From positions 2,914,001-2,978,000 of the forward strand of contig NZ_AP022570.1 in NCBI RefSeq assembly GCF_010728325.1: a stretch of DNA of 64,000 bases. The letters are read 5' to 3'. This DNA is from Mycolicibacterium poriferae (GTDB lineage Bacteria > Actinomycetota > Actinomycetes > Mycobacteriales > Mycobacteriaceae). The notes under the pieces were generated by a model. The model was not told the DNA's origin and made no database searches. It saw only the letters and a program-made list of their open reading frames with translations. Positions within the stretch are counted from its first letter, which is position 1; each line of letters begins with the position of its first letter. Made by a program: the position numbers and the translations under genes. Positions 50,992 through 62,300 of this stretch are shown piece after piece.

Positions 50992-52020
50992 ATGAGTGGC
51001 TCCTTTCCCGACCCCGCGACTCTGCGGTCCGCGTTGGCCCTCGCCGGCCGGGCGCCGTCGGTGCACAATTCGCAGCCCTGGCAGTGGCGGGTGGAGGGCG
51101 AGCGCATCCACCTGTATGCCAACCCCGATCTGCTGCTGCCGCACACCGACCCCGACGCCCGCGACCTGATGCTCAGTTGCGGTGCGGCACTGAATCACTG
51201 CGTGGTGGCGTTGGCCGCACTCGACTGGCAGACCCGCGTGCACCGGCTGCCAGACCCTGCCGACCCGAACCATCTGGCCGTCATCGAGCCCTACCCTTAT
51301 CCCGCGGCGGATCTGGACATCACGCTGGCCGCCGCCATTCCGCGCCGGCGCACCGACCGCCGCCATTACAGCTCGTGGCCGGTTCCGCGCGGCGACATCG
51401 CGCTGATGGGCGCGCGGGCGGCCCGCGCCGGCGTGATCCTGCGCCGCGTGGAGGATCTGGCCACGTTACGTGCGCTGGTCACCGAGGCCGCGTTCCGGCA
51501 CCGCTCGGATCGGGAGTACCTCGCCGAGCTGGCGGTCTGGAGCGGACGCTATGCATCGACGGCCGGGGTTCCGGCTCGCAGCGTGCCGGGGCCGGACGGG
51601 GTCGCGCGCGTCCCCGCGCGCGACTTCGCCGGCGGTGTACTGGCGCACAACGCGAACACCCAGGGCGTCGATGACAACGCCGCCGTGCTGGCGCTGGGAA
51701 CCGTCGAGGACGATCCGCTGTCTCGCCTGCGGGCGGGCGAGGCCACCAGCCTGGTGTTGCTCACTGCGACGGCACAGGGGCTGGCCAGCTGCCCGATCAC
51801 CGAGCCGCTGGAGGTCGTGGAAACCCGGGCGGCCGTGCGCGCCGACGTCTTCGGCGCCGAGGGCCATCCGCAGATGCTGCTGCGCATCGGGTGGGCGCCG
51901 GTCAACGCCGACCCGCTGCCTTCCACACCACGCCGCGCGCTGTCGGACTACGTCTCAGACCTGGACAACGCTTCCGGGCTCGGCGACACCTCCGACCTCG
52001 ACGACACGACGACCGCCTGA
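50992..52020 (+). CDS. Acg-type nitroreductase-family protein
   Basis: A 342-aa protein of the Acg (Rv2032/Rv3131) group, flavin-binding nitroreductase-fold proteins induced in dormancy. The family start is seen as LALAGRAPSVHNSQPWQWRV. Other marks are LMLSCGAALNHCVVALAALD, RRRTDRRHYSS and ARVPARDFAGG. Acg proteins are thought to sequester FMN rather than catalyse. A second member is encoded at 53556-54551, in the dosR operon. It ends in a Thr/Asp-rich tail (GDTSDLDDTTTA). ATG 50992; convergent with dosR. Confidence 0.87.
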   Translation: MSGSFPDPATLRSALALAGRAPSVHNSQPWQWRVEGERIHLYANPDLLLPHTDPDARDLMLSCGAALNHCVVALAALDWQTRVHRLPDPADPNHLAVIEPYPYPAADLDITLAAAIPRRRTDRRHYSSWPVPRGDIALMGARAARAGVILRRVEDLATLRALVTEAAFRHRSDREYLAELAVWSGRYASTAGVPARSVPGPDGVARVPARDFAGGVLAHNANTQGVDDNAAVLALGTVEDDPLSRLRAGEATSLVLLTATAQGLASCPITEPLEVVETRAAVRADVFGAEGHPQMLLRIGWAPVNADPLPSTPRRALSDYVSDLDNASGLGDTSDLDDTTTA

Positions 52021-52048
52021 CCGGACGAGGGGGAGCAGGCGGTGGTGT

Positions 52049-52699
52049 TCACTCCATCTCGGGGCGATGATGCCGTTCGAGTTTGGACACGAACACCGCC
52101 GCCTGCGTCCGGCGTTCCATGCCGAGTTTGGCCAACAGGCGCGACACGTAGTTCTTGACGGTCTTCTCCGCCAGGAACATCCGGGCGGCGATCTGCTTGT
52201 TCGTCAGCCCTTCGCCGAGCAGATCGAGCAGGACGCGTTCCTGATCGGTCAGACCTGACAGCGGGTCGCGCTCCTCGCCTTCGCCGCGCAGTTTCGCCAT
52301 CAGCGCTGCCGCGGCGCGGTTGTCGAGCAGGGACCGGCCGGCGCCGACCTCTTTGATGGCTTGGGCGAGCTCCATGCCTTTGATGTCCTTGACCACATAG
52401 CCGCTGGCGCCGGCCAGAATCGCGTCGAGCATCGCCTCGTCGGAGGTGAACGACGTCAGCATCAGGCACCGCAGGTCGGGTAACCGCGACAACAGGTCGC
52501 GGCACAGCTCGATGCCGTTGCCGTCGGGCAGGCGGACGTCGAGGACCGCCACATCGGGCTGCAGAGCCGGGATGCGGGCCAACGCCTCGGACACCGACCC
52601 CGCCTCGCCGACGACCTCGAGTTCGGGATCACTGCTGAGCAGGTCGACCAGCCCCCGCCGTACTACTTCGTGGTCGTCTACCAGGAAAACCTTCACCAT
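52049..52699 (-). CDS. dosR: DosR/DevR dormancy response regulator
   Basis: A 216-aa NarL/FixJ-type regulator, very like M. tuberculosis DevR/DosR as I remember it. Receiver residues: Asp8, Asp9, phospho-acceptor Asp54 ([10 protein letters not shown]), Thr82 and Lys104. The C-terminal LuxR HTH is [20 protein letters not shown] with the DNA-contacting [15 protein letters not shown]. Activates hypoxia genes at palindromic boxes when phosphorylated by DosS/DosT. It is the last gene of a unit nitroreductase-usp-dosR. In M. tuberculosis the kinase gene follows it directly; here dosS is divergent on the other side of the operon. Confidence 0.95.
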   Translation of the reverse strand: MVKVFLVDDHEVVRRGLVDLLSSDPELEVVGEAGSVSEALARIPALQPDVAVLDVRLPDGNGIELCRDLLSRLPDLRCLMLTSFTSDEAMLDAILAGASGYVVKDIKGMELAQAIKEVGAGRSLLDNRAAAALMAKLRGEGEERDPLSGLTDQERVLLDLLGEGLTNKQIAARMFLAEKTVKNYVSRLLAKLGMERRTQAAVFVSKLERHHRPEME

Positions 52700-52737
52700 G
52701 TCGAGACGTCCCTATCCTCTGGAGGTCGGCACCGGTG

Positions 52738-53562
52738 TCACAGTGCGTTGTGCGGTTCGCACACCAGTATCGAACAGTCGGTGTCCCGCAGCGCGGTATT
52801 GCCCGGCGCGTTGACGAGCGGGGTGACGCCCCCGGGCCGCTGTCGGCTGGTCACCACGAGCTGGATCGAGCCGGCATGTCCGGCCAGGTAGTCCAGGATG
52901 TCGCCCCGCATGTTCACGGTGGTGAGGTCCAGATCGGGGTAGCTGCGCCGCCATTCGGCAAGGCGGCGCTCCCACGGATCCTGGATGTCCCCGTGCATCC
53001 GGGTCGGAGTCAGGACCCGCACCGGCGCATGACGACGCCGCGCTGCCGCCAGACCGCGCTGCAACACCGTGCTGCCGGCGGCGTTGTCGTCGATCTCGAT
53101 GACCACCGCGCGTTCGCCGGGACGGTGCGGGCGGTGCGCGCGGACGACGGCGACGGGGCAGTGCGCAGAAGCCGCCAGCGTGGCGGCGGTCGAACCGATG
53201 CGCCCTTCGGTGGCGTGGCGCAGGCCGCGGGCCCCGACACAGAGCAGCGCCGCTGGACGGGACGCTTCCAGCAGCGTCGGGACCACGGCGCCCTGCAGGA
53301 TCTCGACTTCCATCTTCACCGGGGTCTCGGTCGACTCCACGGCGGTCACCGCATAGCGCACCGCCACCTCGGCGGTGGCCAGCCGGCGCGCGATGTCCTG
53401 GGAGTCGGCGACGTCCGGGCGGGCGGGCTCGATGACGTAGACGAAGCGCAACGGCACGTCGCGATCGAGGGCCTCGTCCACCGCCCACAGCGCGGCGTCG
53501 ACGGCCGACGCCGAACCGTCGATGGCGACCACGACACTGGTGGTGGCGGCGCTGTCTAGCAT
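52738..53562 (-). CDS. Universal stress protein, two Usp domains
   Basis: A 274-aa tandem UspA protein like Rv3134c, the gene ahead of dosR in M. tuberculosis. Domain 1 has SVVVAIDGSASAVDAALWAV and the ATP motif GARGLRHATEGRIGSTAATL. Domain 2 is shorter in its ATP loop (VTSRQRPGGVTPLVNAPGNT). Nucleotide binding is thus likely for domain 1. ATG 53562 with GAGAGGAG overlaps the nitroreductase stop by 7 bases; dosR follows after 39. Confidence 0.92.
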   Translation of the reverse strand: MLDSAATTSVVVAIDGSASAVDAALWAVDEALDRDVPLRFVYVIEPARPDVADSQDIARRLATAEVAVRYAVTAVESTETPVKMEVEILQGAVVPTLLEASRPAALLCVGARGLRHATEGRIGSTAATLAASAHCPVAVVRAHRPHRPGERAVVIEIDDNAAGSTVLQRGLAAARRRHAPVRVLTPTRMHGDIQDPWERRLAEWRRSYPDLDLTTVNMRGDILDYLAGHAGSIQLVVTSRQRPGGVTPLVNAPGNTALRDTDCSILVCEPHNAL

Positions 53563-54551
53563 GGTCGGCTCCTCTCGATACGCAGCACGTGTTCGATCGG
53601 CCTCCGGGGGGTGGGTGGTGGTGTCTCCGCCAGCGCGGGCGCCTGTCCCAGCCGGACGATGACGTGCGGCAGCGTCCCGGTGCCCACCAGGGCGGCCACC
53701 ACCTCGCGTCCCTGGGCCATCTCGGTGATGTGGGTCAGCGTGCAGCTCGACAGCCCTGCCTCGGTGGCGTTGAGCAGCAGCGCCGACAGTGCTTCACCGC
53801 AGCGCAGGATGCTCTCCCGGCTCTCGTCGAGGGTGGACAGCACCAACACCGCCGCCCGGTCGTCGAGGATCTCCGCGCGTCGCTCGGTGCGCGCGACGAC
53901 GGGGAAGTTGCGGCCGATCTGCACCCGGTCGCTTTCCGTCGCCGTGACCAGCGAGGTTCTCGGGATTCCGTCATCGGAGACGAAATCGGCTGTCCACCAG
54001 CTGAGTTCGGTGTGATACTCGGCGTCGTAGCGGCGCAACGCCTCGGTCAGGTGGGACGCCTCGGCGAGGAATTCGTGCACGTCTTCGGACAGGACGTCGA
54101 GTCGCACGGCGTGGTTCTCGGCGACCGCACTGAGTGCGTGCATCAGGGCCTCGGGGTCCGGTGGGGCCACGAAGGGCAGGCGGTCGGTGTGGCGGAGCAG
54201 GATCGCGTCGGCGCGGCCCCGCTGCTCCTCGGTGACCGACCGGGCTGCGGTGAACTGCACGCTGGCCAGATGCAGCGGATCGTCGGCGGTGGGGAACCGG
54301 GTCACGGCGGTGTCCCACCCGGCCGCGGCCATCGCGGTGCGGAAGTGGTGCAGGACAGCGCCGCAACTGATCAGCGCCTCGCGTCCGGTGGCGTCCGCTC
54401 CGCGGACGAAACGTTCGGGGTCGGCGAACAACTCGACCGAGTCGTCGGTCAACACCCAGCGCCACGGTTGGCTGTTGTGCAGAGACGGAGCCCGACAGGC
54501 CAGCCGCAGAGCCTCGGTGATCAGCTCGGTGCGGACCTGCGTCGCGGTCAT
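53556..54551 (-). CDS. Acg/Rv3131-type nitroreductase-family protein
   Basis: A 331-aa protein of the same family as the gene at 50992. The start reads LRLACRAPSLHNSQPWRWVL; further marks are ALISCGAVLHHFRTAMAAAG and RHTDRLPFVAPPD. The tail PPTPRRPIEHVLRIER matches the family end. Probably FMN-binding and hypoxia-induced. It is the first gene of the dosR operon; ATG 54551 follows AAGGGAG. A candidate DosR box lies 56 bases upstream, shared with dosS. Confidence 0.88.
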   Translation of the reverse strand: MTATQVRTELITEALRLACRAPSLHNSQPWRWVLTDDSVELFADPERFVRGADATGREALISCGAVLHHFRTAMAAAGWDTAVTRFPTADDPLHLASVQFTAARSVTEEQRGRADAILLRHTDRLPFVAPPDPEALMHALSAVAENHAVRLDVLSEDVHEFLAEASHLTEALRRYDAEYHTELSWWTADFVSDDGIPRTSLVTATESDRVQIGRNFPVVARTERRAEILDDRAAVLVLSTLDESRESILRCGEALSALLLNATEAGLSSCTLTHITEMAQGREVVAALVGTGTLPHVIVRLGQAPALAETPPPTPRRPIEHVLRIERSRPC

Positions 54552-54606
54552 CGTGGCTCCCTTCGATCCCCCCTCTCACGGTGCCCTGCGGCGGGTGCTG
54601 CGGCAC

Positions 54607-54621
54607 AGGGCCAATGGTCCT
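54607..54621. promoter_or_regulatory. Candidate DosR box in the dosS/dosR-operon divergent region
   Basis: AGGGCCAATGGTCCT is an imperfect palindrome that agrees with the DosR core at 10 of 14 positions, including GGG and GTCC. It sits 56 bases from the nitroreductase start and 44 from the dosS start, allowing it to control both directions. Confidence 0.6.
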
Positions 54622-54631
54622 CAACAGGTGA

Positions 54632-56371
<1,740 letters not shown>

Positions 56372-56415
56372 GCGACCCTCCGGTCACGCCCCCGGGGTGG
56401 TACCGAACGTCTCGG

Positions 56416-57126
56416 TCAGGCCCCGTTCGCCCCGTTCTCCACCAATTCACTGGCGATCTGCAGCAACGGCACGTTGGAATCCTGGGAGAGCTTGCGCAGG
56501 ACCTCGAAGGCCTGCACCGCATCGACCCGGTAGCGCTCCATGATCATGCCCTTGGCCTGGCCGATGACGTCGCGGCTCGACAGAGCCCGCTGGAACTGCT
56601 CGTCACGGCGTGCCGAGTTCCACGCCACCGACGAATGCGCGGCGAAGATCAGCCCGAGCGTACGGGCCTCCGCGGAGAACGCATGGGGCTCTTCGGCGTA
56701 GATGTTCAGCGCGCCGAGGGATTCACCGGCGATGAAAAGCTGAAAAGCCATGATCGAGCGGATCGGCGTCTCGGCCAGCGCGTCGCGGCGGTAGTCGGGG
56801 AAGCGTTCCTCGGCCTCCATGTCGGGAACGTGGACGGTCTTCTCGTCCCAGGCCGCGGTCAGGCACGGGCCCTCGAGATGGCGCTGCTGGATCTTGTCCA
56901 GCAGCACCGGCCAGTAATGGGTCGCCGCCGGCGTGTCGATGTGCTTGGCGTTGCGCGTCAGCGTGATCCCCGCGTATTGCGCACCCGGGATCTCGGCCGC
57001 GGCGTGTTCGGCCAACTCCGCCACCACCGTGTCCGAATCGGTATCGGGCCTGTTGTGCAGACCTTGCACCAGCTCGGCCACCCGAAGGTGCGCCGCCTCT
57101 AAGCCGGCTTGATCGTTCACCGTCAC
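56416..57126 (-). CDS. GAF-ANTAR regulator
   Basis: A 236-aa protein with the same layout as the one at 9718. GAF covers about 15-165 (EIPGAQYAGITLTRNAKHID, LGALNIYAEEPHAFS) and ANTAR about 180-232 (VIGQAKGMIMERYRVDAVQA, LRKLSQDSNVP). It likely binds two-hairpin RNA to prevent early termination. Start codon uncertain: GTG 57126 is given, with TTG 57141 and GTG 57120 as alternatives. It is convergent with dosS and stands alone. Confidence 0.86.
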   Translation of the reverse strand: MTVNDQAGLEAAHLRVAELVQGLHNRPDTDSDTVVAELAEHAAAEIPGAQYAGITLTRNAKHIDTPAATHYWPVLLDKIQQRHLEGPCLTAAWDEKTVHVPDMEAEERFPDYRRDALAETPIRSIMAFQLFIAGESLGALNIYAEEPHAFSAEARTLGLIFAAHSSVAWNSARRDEQFQRALSSRDVIGQAKGMIMERYRVDAVQAFEVLRKLSQDSNVPLLQIASELVENGANGA

Positions 57127-57231
57127 CGTCCGTGCTCTCAAACCCGATAATCAGGTCGAGATTACCGCTGACCGCGCATCGTCACCTTCGGATGCGCTGT
57201 GTCGACTCGATGACGCCGGTCCGTGCCGGCG

Positions 57232-57729
57232 TCACAGCGCGCGCAGGTAACGGTTGGTGACCAGCCGCTGCACCAGCGACGTCACCGGCGCGCCCAGCCT
57301 GCTCCACCACGTCGCGTGCCGGGAGAACGCCGCCACCTGCGCCCGCACCTCGGTGGTCACGGGGTCATAGGACACCAGGAACAGCTCCTCGCCCGACTCC
57401 GCGTGCCCAGGCAGCGTCCCGTAGGCGAAACCCCGCCGATCCTGCTCGTCGACCACGTAGACCACCCGGCACGGCGCCTTCACCGGGCCCAGGTGGACCA
57501 GCACGTCACAGCCGACATCGGCGACCGGCTCGGCGGCGTCGACCCGCAGCCCGGCGCCGCGCAGCATGCCCCACCGCATCCCCGCCGCCGCGGCCTGCTC
57601 GAACCGATCCCGGCCGCGGCCGATCACCGACGATTTGCGCAGGTGGTGGTAGCCGGCGGGCATCGTGGTCGCGGTGGCTCCCACCTCGGTGTAGGTCAGC
57701 GGCTTCCCGGCCAGCTCGTCGAGCTTCAC
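57232..57729 (-). CDS. DUF1990-family protein
   Basis: A 165-aa cytosolic protein of the DUF1990 family, similar in outline to SRPBCC folds. Typical parts are YTEVGATATTMPAGYHHLRK, GRGRDRFEQAAAAGMRWGML and RGFAYGTLPGHAESGEELFL. Function unknown. The ATG is at 57729 with a 150-base gap to the divergent thioesterase gene; the next gene downstream is the GAF-ANTAR gene 105 bases away. Confidence 0.85.
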   Translation of the reverse strand: MKLDELAGKPLTYTEVGATATTMPAGYHHLRKSSVIGRGRDRFEQAAAAGMRWGMLRGAGLRVDAAEPVADVGCDVLVHLGPVKAPCRVVYVVDEQDRRGFAYGTLPGHAESGEELFLVSYDPVTTEVRAQVAAFSRHATWWSRLGAPVTSLVQRLVTNRYLRAL

Positions 57730-57879
57730 ACCTGCCAGCTTGGCACCGCTTCGGTACCGTCGTCACGTGACCTCCCGGCCCCGTCCGACGCGTGGCGAAG
57801 CTCTGCTGACGGGTGTGACAGCCGGGCCGTTGCCGAAGCCAGGGCGGCTACCGGGCCGGCCACCCAATACGGTGGCCAG

Positions 57880-58512
57880 GTGAGCGCCAACGAACCCGCC
57901 GATGCGCACCCCGGGGGAGGCTTCAATCCCCCCGAGCCGTCCACCCGCGGGGGCCCCGATTACGGCCGGTTCATCGACGCGGTCCGCACGCTGCAGGACC
58001 ACGCCCGCAGCGCCGACGCACCCGACCACGTCATCACCGAGGCCGCCGACCTCATCGAGCAGGCATCCCGGTTGCTGGAGCCACATGCCGCCGACGAGTG
58101 GAACTCCCCGTCGGGTCGGCGCATGGACCTGCCCAACCGGGGCAACATCCTGGCCGTTCCGGTCGACCTGCATGTCACCGAGGCGGGGACGATCGTCGGA
58201 ACGGCCCACTTCCGGCGCTACCACCTGGGGCGCAACGGCGCGGCGCACGGCGGCGCCGTGGCCCACCTGTTCGACTCGCTGCTCGGCTTCACCGCGTTCA
58301 AACTCAGCGGCAGCCGGGCCCAGCGCACCGCATTCCTGCACGTCGACTACCGCCGCATCGTGCCCGTCTGCAGGCAGGTCCGCGTCGAGGCCGCCATTGA
58401 CGACATCGTCGACCGCAAGATCAGGGTCTCCGGGCGCATCCTCGACGACGACGACCATGTGCTGGCCGAGGCCCACGCGCTGTTCGTGAAGTTGAAGCCG
58501 GGGCAACCATGA
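57880..58512 (+). CDS. PaaI-type hotdog thioesterase
   Basis: A 210-aa protein. A Pro/Gly-rich N-terminal stretch (about 1-30) precedes a hotdog domain. The key motif is RNGAAHGGAVAHLFDSLLGF, with HGG and an acidic residue as in acyl-CoA thioesterases of the PaaI group; DYRRIVPVCRQVRVEAAI is the second half. GTG 57880 is the best start available; the open frame continues upstream to 57223 but only as antisense of DUF1990. It overlaps the next gene by 4 bases (ATGA). Confidence 0.8.
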   Translation: MSANEPADAHPGGGFNPPEPSTRGGPDYGRFIDAVRTLQDHARSADAPDHVITEAADLIEQASRLLEPHAADEWNSPSGRRMDLPNRGNILAVPVDLHVTEAGTIVGTAHFRRYHLGRNGAAHGGAVAHLFDSLLGFTAFKLSGSRAQRTAFLHVDYRRIVPVCRQVRVEAAIDDIVDRKIRVSGRILDDDDHVLAEAHALFVKLKPGQP

Positions 58513-58937
58513 ACGACGGCGAGCGCGCCGGGTTCACCCGGCGGTGGGCGGCCTGGCGCGACGGGCTACGTAATCGGCCCGCTGTGGACGCCGGTTACCG
58601 GCTCGGGGTAGCCGTCACCGGTTTGGTGGTCCTGTGCGTCGGCATCATCGCGATTCCGTATCCCGGGCCCGGGTGGGCGATCGTGTTCGTCGGGCTCGCG
58701 ATCCTGGCGACCGAGTTCGATTGGGCGCGACGGCTGCTCTCCTACGTGCGCCGGCGCTACGACGCGGCGATGGCGTGGTTCACCCAGCAGGGGCTGTGGG
58801 TGCAGGCGCTGGGCGTGGTGTTCACCGCCGCGGTGGTGCTGGGCACGTTGTGGCTGCTGGGTGCGCTCGACTTCGTCGGGGAAGTGTTCGGCTACGAGCC
58901 CCGGTGGCTGGATAGCCCTATTGGTATCGGGACGTAG
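58509..58937 (+). CDS. TIGR02611-type membrane protein
   Basis: A 142-aa protein with three membrane helices (LGVAVTGLVVLCVGIIAIPY, then PGWAIVFVGLAILATEF, and LGVVFTAAVVLGTLWLLGAL). The PYPGPGW turn between helices one and two identifies the actinobacterial TIGR02611 family, function unknown. The N-terminus is cytosolic and basic. It is translationally coupled to the thioesterase, and 78 bases precede thrS. Confidence 0.85.
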   Translation: MNDGERAGFTRRWAAWRDGLRNRPAVDAGYRLGVAVTGLVVLCVGIIAIPYPGPGWAIVFVGLAILATEFDWARRLLSYVRRRYDAAMAWFTQQGLWVQALGVVFTAAVVLGTLWLLGALDFVGEVFGYEPRWLDSPIGIGT

Positions 58938-59015
58938 CGACCGACCCCGATAGCATGGTCGCGGTCGACGCCCGACCATCACCGTTGGCACGCCCGAGAG
59001 TTTGGAGAACCCGCG

Positions 59016-61085
59016 ATGAGCGCCCCCGTCAGCCCGGCCCCGGCAGTCCCGATCCGGGTCGCCGCCGGGACTACCGCAGGGCAGGCGGTGCGTGACGCCG
59101 GCCTGCCGGGACGGGGCGCCCCCGACGCCGTCGTGGTCGTCCGCGACGCCGAGGGACGCCTGCGCGACCTGTCCTGGGCACCCGACGAGGACGTCGAGGT
59201 GACGCCCGTTGCCGCCGACACCGAGGACGGGCGCAGCGTCATCCGCCATTCCGCGGCCCACGTGCTGGCCCAGGCGGTGCAGGCGATGTTCCCCGACGCG
59301 AAGCTGGGCATCGGCCCGCCCATCACCGACGGGTTCTACTACGACTTCGAGGTTGCCGAACCATTCACCCCCGAAGACCTCGAAGCGCTCGAGAAGCGCA
59401 TGCGCCAGATCGTCAAACAAGGCCAGCTGTTCTCCCGGCGGGTGTTCGAGTCCAAGGACCAGGCGCGCCACGAACTGGCCGGCGAGCCCTACAAGCTCGA
59501 GCTGATCGACGACAAGTCCGGTGCCGACGATCCCGAGGTCATGGAGGTCGGTGGTGACGAGCTGACCGCCTACGACAACCTCAACCCCCGCACCCGCGAG
59601 CGCGAATGGGGCGACCTGTGCCGCGGCCCGCACATCCCCACCACCCGCTACATCCCGGCGTTCAAGCTGACCCGCAGCTCGGCGGCGTACTGGCGCGGCG
59701 ACCAGAACAACGCCAGCCTGCAACGCATCTACGGCACCGCGTGGGAGACCCAGGAGGCGCTCGACCGCCACCTGGAGCTGATCGAGGAGGCGCAGCGTCG
59801 CGATCACCGCCGGGTGGGCGCCGAGCTGGACCTGTTCAGCTTTCCCGACGAGTTGGGGTCCGGTCTGCCGGTGTTCCATCCCAAGGGCGGGATCGTGCGG
59901 CGCGAGCTGGAGGAGTACTCGCGGCGCAAGCACATCGAGGCGGGCTACGAGTTCGTCAACACCCCGCACATCACCAAGGAGCAGCTCTACATCACCTCGG
60001 GGCATCTGGAGTGGTACGCCGACGGGATGTTCCCCCCCATGCACATCGACGCCGAGTACGACGCCGACGGCAATGTGCGCAAACCGGGCCAGGACTACTA
60101 CCTCAAGCCCATGAACTGCCCGATGCATCACCTGATCTACCGCTCGCGCGGCCGTTCCTACCGCGAACTGCCGCTGCGGTTGTTCGAGTTCGGCAGCGTG
60201 TACCGCTACGAGAAGTCGGGCGTGGTGCACGGCCTGACCCGGGTGCGGGGCATGACGCAGGACGACGCCCACATCTACTGCACCCGCGAGCAGATGGGCG
60301 AGGAACTGGCGTCGCTGCTGCAGTTCGTGCTGGAGCTGCTCGCCGACTACGGCCTGGACGACTACTACCTCGAGCTGTCCACGAAGGACCCGGAGAAGTT
60401 CGTGGGCTCCGACGAGGTGTGGGAAGAGGCCACCGAGACGCTGCGCGAGGTTGCCGTGGCGTCGGGCCTGGAGCTGGTGCCCGATCCCGGCGGCGCCGCG
60501 TTCTACGGACCGAAGATCTCGGTGCAGGTCCGCGACGCACTGGGTCGTAGCTGGCAGATGTCGACCATCCAGCTCGACTTCAACATGCCGGACAGGTTCG
60601 AACTGGAATACACCGCGGCCGACGGGTCGCGGAAGCGACCGGTACTCATCCACCGCGCGCTGTTCGGATCCATCGAACGGTTCTTCGGCATCCTCACCGA
60701 GCACTACGCCGGAGCCTTCCCGGCCTGGCTGGCCCCGGTGCAGGTGGTCGGTATCCCGGTCGCCGACGACCACGTCGCCTACCTCAACGGACTGGTCACC
60801 CGGCTGCGGAAACTCGGTATCCGCGCCGAGGTCGACAGCAGCGACGACCGGATGGCCAAGAAGATCGTCAACCACACCAACCAGAGGGTGCCGTTCATGC
60901 TGCTGGCCGGTGACCGCGATCTGGAGGCGGAGGCGGTCAGTTTCCGGTTCGGGGACCGGACGCAGATCAACGGCGTGCCGGTCGACACGGCCGTGGACGC
61001 GATCGTGGACTGGGTGCGCCGCCGTGAGAACGCCACGCCGACTGCCGAACTGGTCGCCATCGACGCGCACGCGGACAAGGGGTGA
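59016..61085 (+). CDS. thrS: Threonyl-tRNA synthetase
   Basis: A 689-aa class II synthetase that charges tRNA-Thr. Domains: N-terminal TGS (about 1-75), editing domain with [11 protein letters not shown] and the later Cys/His region (DLCRGPHIP), catalytic core with zinc ligands in [15 protein letters not shown], motif 2 [20 protein letters not shown], motif 3 end [14 protein letters not shown], and the anticodon-binding domain ([20 protein letters not shown]). ATG 59016 has GGAG in front. No T-box leader was noticed. It starts the run leading to phosphatidylinositol mannoside genes. Confidence 0.97.
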   Translation: MSAPVSPAPAVPIRVAAGTTAGQAVRDAGLPGRGAPDAVVVVRDAEGRLRDLSWAPDEDVEVTPVAADTEDGRSVIRHSAAHVLAQAVQAMFPDAKLGIGPPITDGFYYDFEVAEPFTPEDLEALEKRMRQIVKQGQLFSRRVFESKDQARHELAGEPYKLELIDDKSGADDPEVMEVGGDELTAYDNLNPRTREREWGDLCRGPHIPTTRYIPAFKLTRSSAAYWRGDQNNASLQRIYGTAWETQEALDRHLELIEEAQRRDHRRVGAELDLFSFPDELGSGLPVFHPKGGIVRRELEEYSRRKHIEAGYEFVNTPHITKEQLYITSGHLEWYADGMFPPMHIDAEYDADGNVRKPGQDYYLKPMNCPMHHLIYRSRGRSYRELPLRLFEFGSVYRYEKSGVVHGLTRVRGMTQDDAHIYCTREQMGEELASLLQFVLELLADYGLDDYYLELSTKDPEKFVGSDEVWEEATETLREVAVASGLELVPDPGGAAFYGPKISVQVRDALGRSWQMSTIQLDFNMPDRFELEYTAADGSRKRPVLIHRALFGSIERFFGILTEHYAGAFPAWLAPVQVVGIPVADDHVAYLNGLVTRLRKLGIRAEVDSSDDRMAKKIVNHTNQRVPFMLLAGDRDLEAEAVSFRFGDRTQINGVPVDTAVDAIVDWVRRRENATPTAELVAIDAHADKG

Positions 61086-61086
61086 C

Positions 61087-61635
61087 GTGGATCCGGAGGA
61101 CAGGATCGTAGACCGGGGAGTCGGCGAGCCGGACCACCTGCAGCGGTTGTGGACGCCGCACCGGATGACCTACATCGCCGACGCGGTGAAGGCCGGCTCG
61201 GCATCGTCGTCCGAGCCGTTCACCGACATCCCCAACATGTCCGACGAGGACGGGTTGGTGGTGGCGCGCGGCGAGCTGGTGTACGCAGTGCTCAACCTGT
61301 ACCCCTACAACCCGGGGCACCTGATGGTGGTGCCCTACCGCCGGGTGGCGGAGCTGGAGAACCTCACCGACGCCGAGAGCTGCGAGCTGATGGCGTTCAC
61401 GCAGAAAGCGATCCGGGTGATGAAGGCCGTGTCGCGGCCGCACGGCTTCAACGTGGGCCTCAACCTCGGCACGTCGGCCGGAGGCTCGCTGTCCGAGCAC
61501 CTGCACATGCACGTGGTCCCGCGCTGGGGCGGCGACGCCAACTTCATCACCGTCATCGGCGACTCCAAGGTGATCCCGCAGCTGCTGCGCGACACCCGCG
61601 CCCTGCTGGCCACCGAATGGGACAAGCAGCCGTGA
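61087..61635 (+). CDS. HIT-family Ap4A phosphorylase
   Basis: A 182-aa HIT protein. The catalytic motif is HLHMHVVPRW (HxHxH) after GTSAGGSLSE, typical of the Rv2613c type, which phosphorolyses diadenosine tetraphosphate to ATP and ADP. The N-terminal family segment is RLWTPHRMTYIADAV. GTG 61087 is just after the thrS stop; the reading frame upstream belongs to thrS. Synthetases produce Ap4A as a by-product, which gives the neighbourhood sense. It overlaps pgsA by 4 bases (GTGA). Confidence 0.92.
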   Translation: MDPEDRIVDRGVGEPDHLQRLWTPHRMTYIADAVKAGSASSSEPFTDIPNMSDEDGLVVARGELVYAVLNLYPYNPGHLMVVPYRRVAELENLTDAESCELMAFTQKAIRVMKAVSRPHGFNVGLNLGTSAGGSLSEHLHMHVVPRWGGDANFITVIGDSKVIPQLLRDTRALLATEWDKQP

Positions 61636-62300
61636 GTGACTTCTATCTGATGACGCGGGCCGCGTACGCGAAGTTGGCGCGGCCCCTCGCCAGAGGTGCG
61701 TTACGGCTGGGCCTGACCCCCGACAGCGTGACGATCCTGGGAACCGCGGGCACGGTGCTGGGTGCGCTGACCCTGTTCCCGATGGGGCAGCTGTTCGCCG
61801 GCGCCCTGGTGGTCGGGTTCTTCGTGCTGGCCGACATGCTCGACGGGGCGATGGCCCGCCAGCGTGGCGGCGGCACCCGGTTCGGGGCGGTGCTCGATGC
61901 CACCTGCGACCGGATCAGCGACGGGGCGGTGTTCTGCGGGCTGCTGTGGTGGGCGGCGTTCGGCCTGGACAGCCCCGAACTGGTGGTCGCGACGATGATC
62001 TGCCTGGTCTCCTCGCAGGTCATCTCCTACATCAAGGCCCGCGCGGAGGCGACCGCGCTGTCGGGCGACGGCGGCCTGATCGAGCGTCCCGAGCGGCTGG
62101 TGATCGTGCTGCTCGGCTGCCTGCTGGCCGACCTGCCGTTCTTCCCCCTGCCCTGGATGCTGCCCGCCGCCATGTGGGTGCTCGCCGTGGCCAGCGTGGT
62201 CACGGTGGGCCAGCGGCTGCACAGCGTGCGGACGTCGCCGACCGCGATGGACCGCGCCTGCGGTGAGCGCGCCGACAAACCGGAGCCCACCGACCAATGA
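61632..62300 (+). CDS. pgsA: Phosphatidylinositol phosphate synthase
   Basis: A 222-aa CDP-alcohol phosphotransferase that makes phosphatidylinositol phosphate from CDP-diacylglycerol and inositol-1-phosphate. The signature D-x2-D-G-x2-A-R-x8-G-x3-D-x3-D is complete in DMLDGAMARQRGGG and FGAVLDATCDRISD. Six membrane helices are expected. GTG 61632 overlaps the HIT gene. This PgsA1 type supplies the lipid for PIM, LM and LAM synthesis, made by the next two gene products; essential in mycobacteria by family knowledge. Confidence 0.94.
   Translation: MSDFYLMTRAAYAKLARPLARGALRLGLTPDSVTILGTAGTVLGALTLFPMGQLFAGALVVGFFVLADMLDGAMARQRGGGTRFGAVLDATCDRISDGAVFCGLLWWAAFGLDSPELVVATMICLVSSQVISYIKARAEATALSGDGGLIERPERLVIVLLGCLLADLPFFPLPWMLPAAMWVLAVASVVTVGQRLHSVRTSPTAMDRACGERADKPEPTDQ

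Noticed and set aside
58566..61070. 834-codon open frame antisense to thrS
   Set aside because: It mirrors the codon pattern of thrS (GC-rich third positions) and has no family features; thrS is certain.
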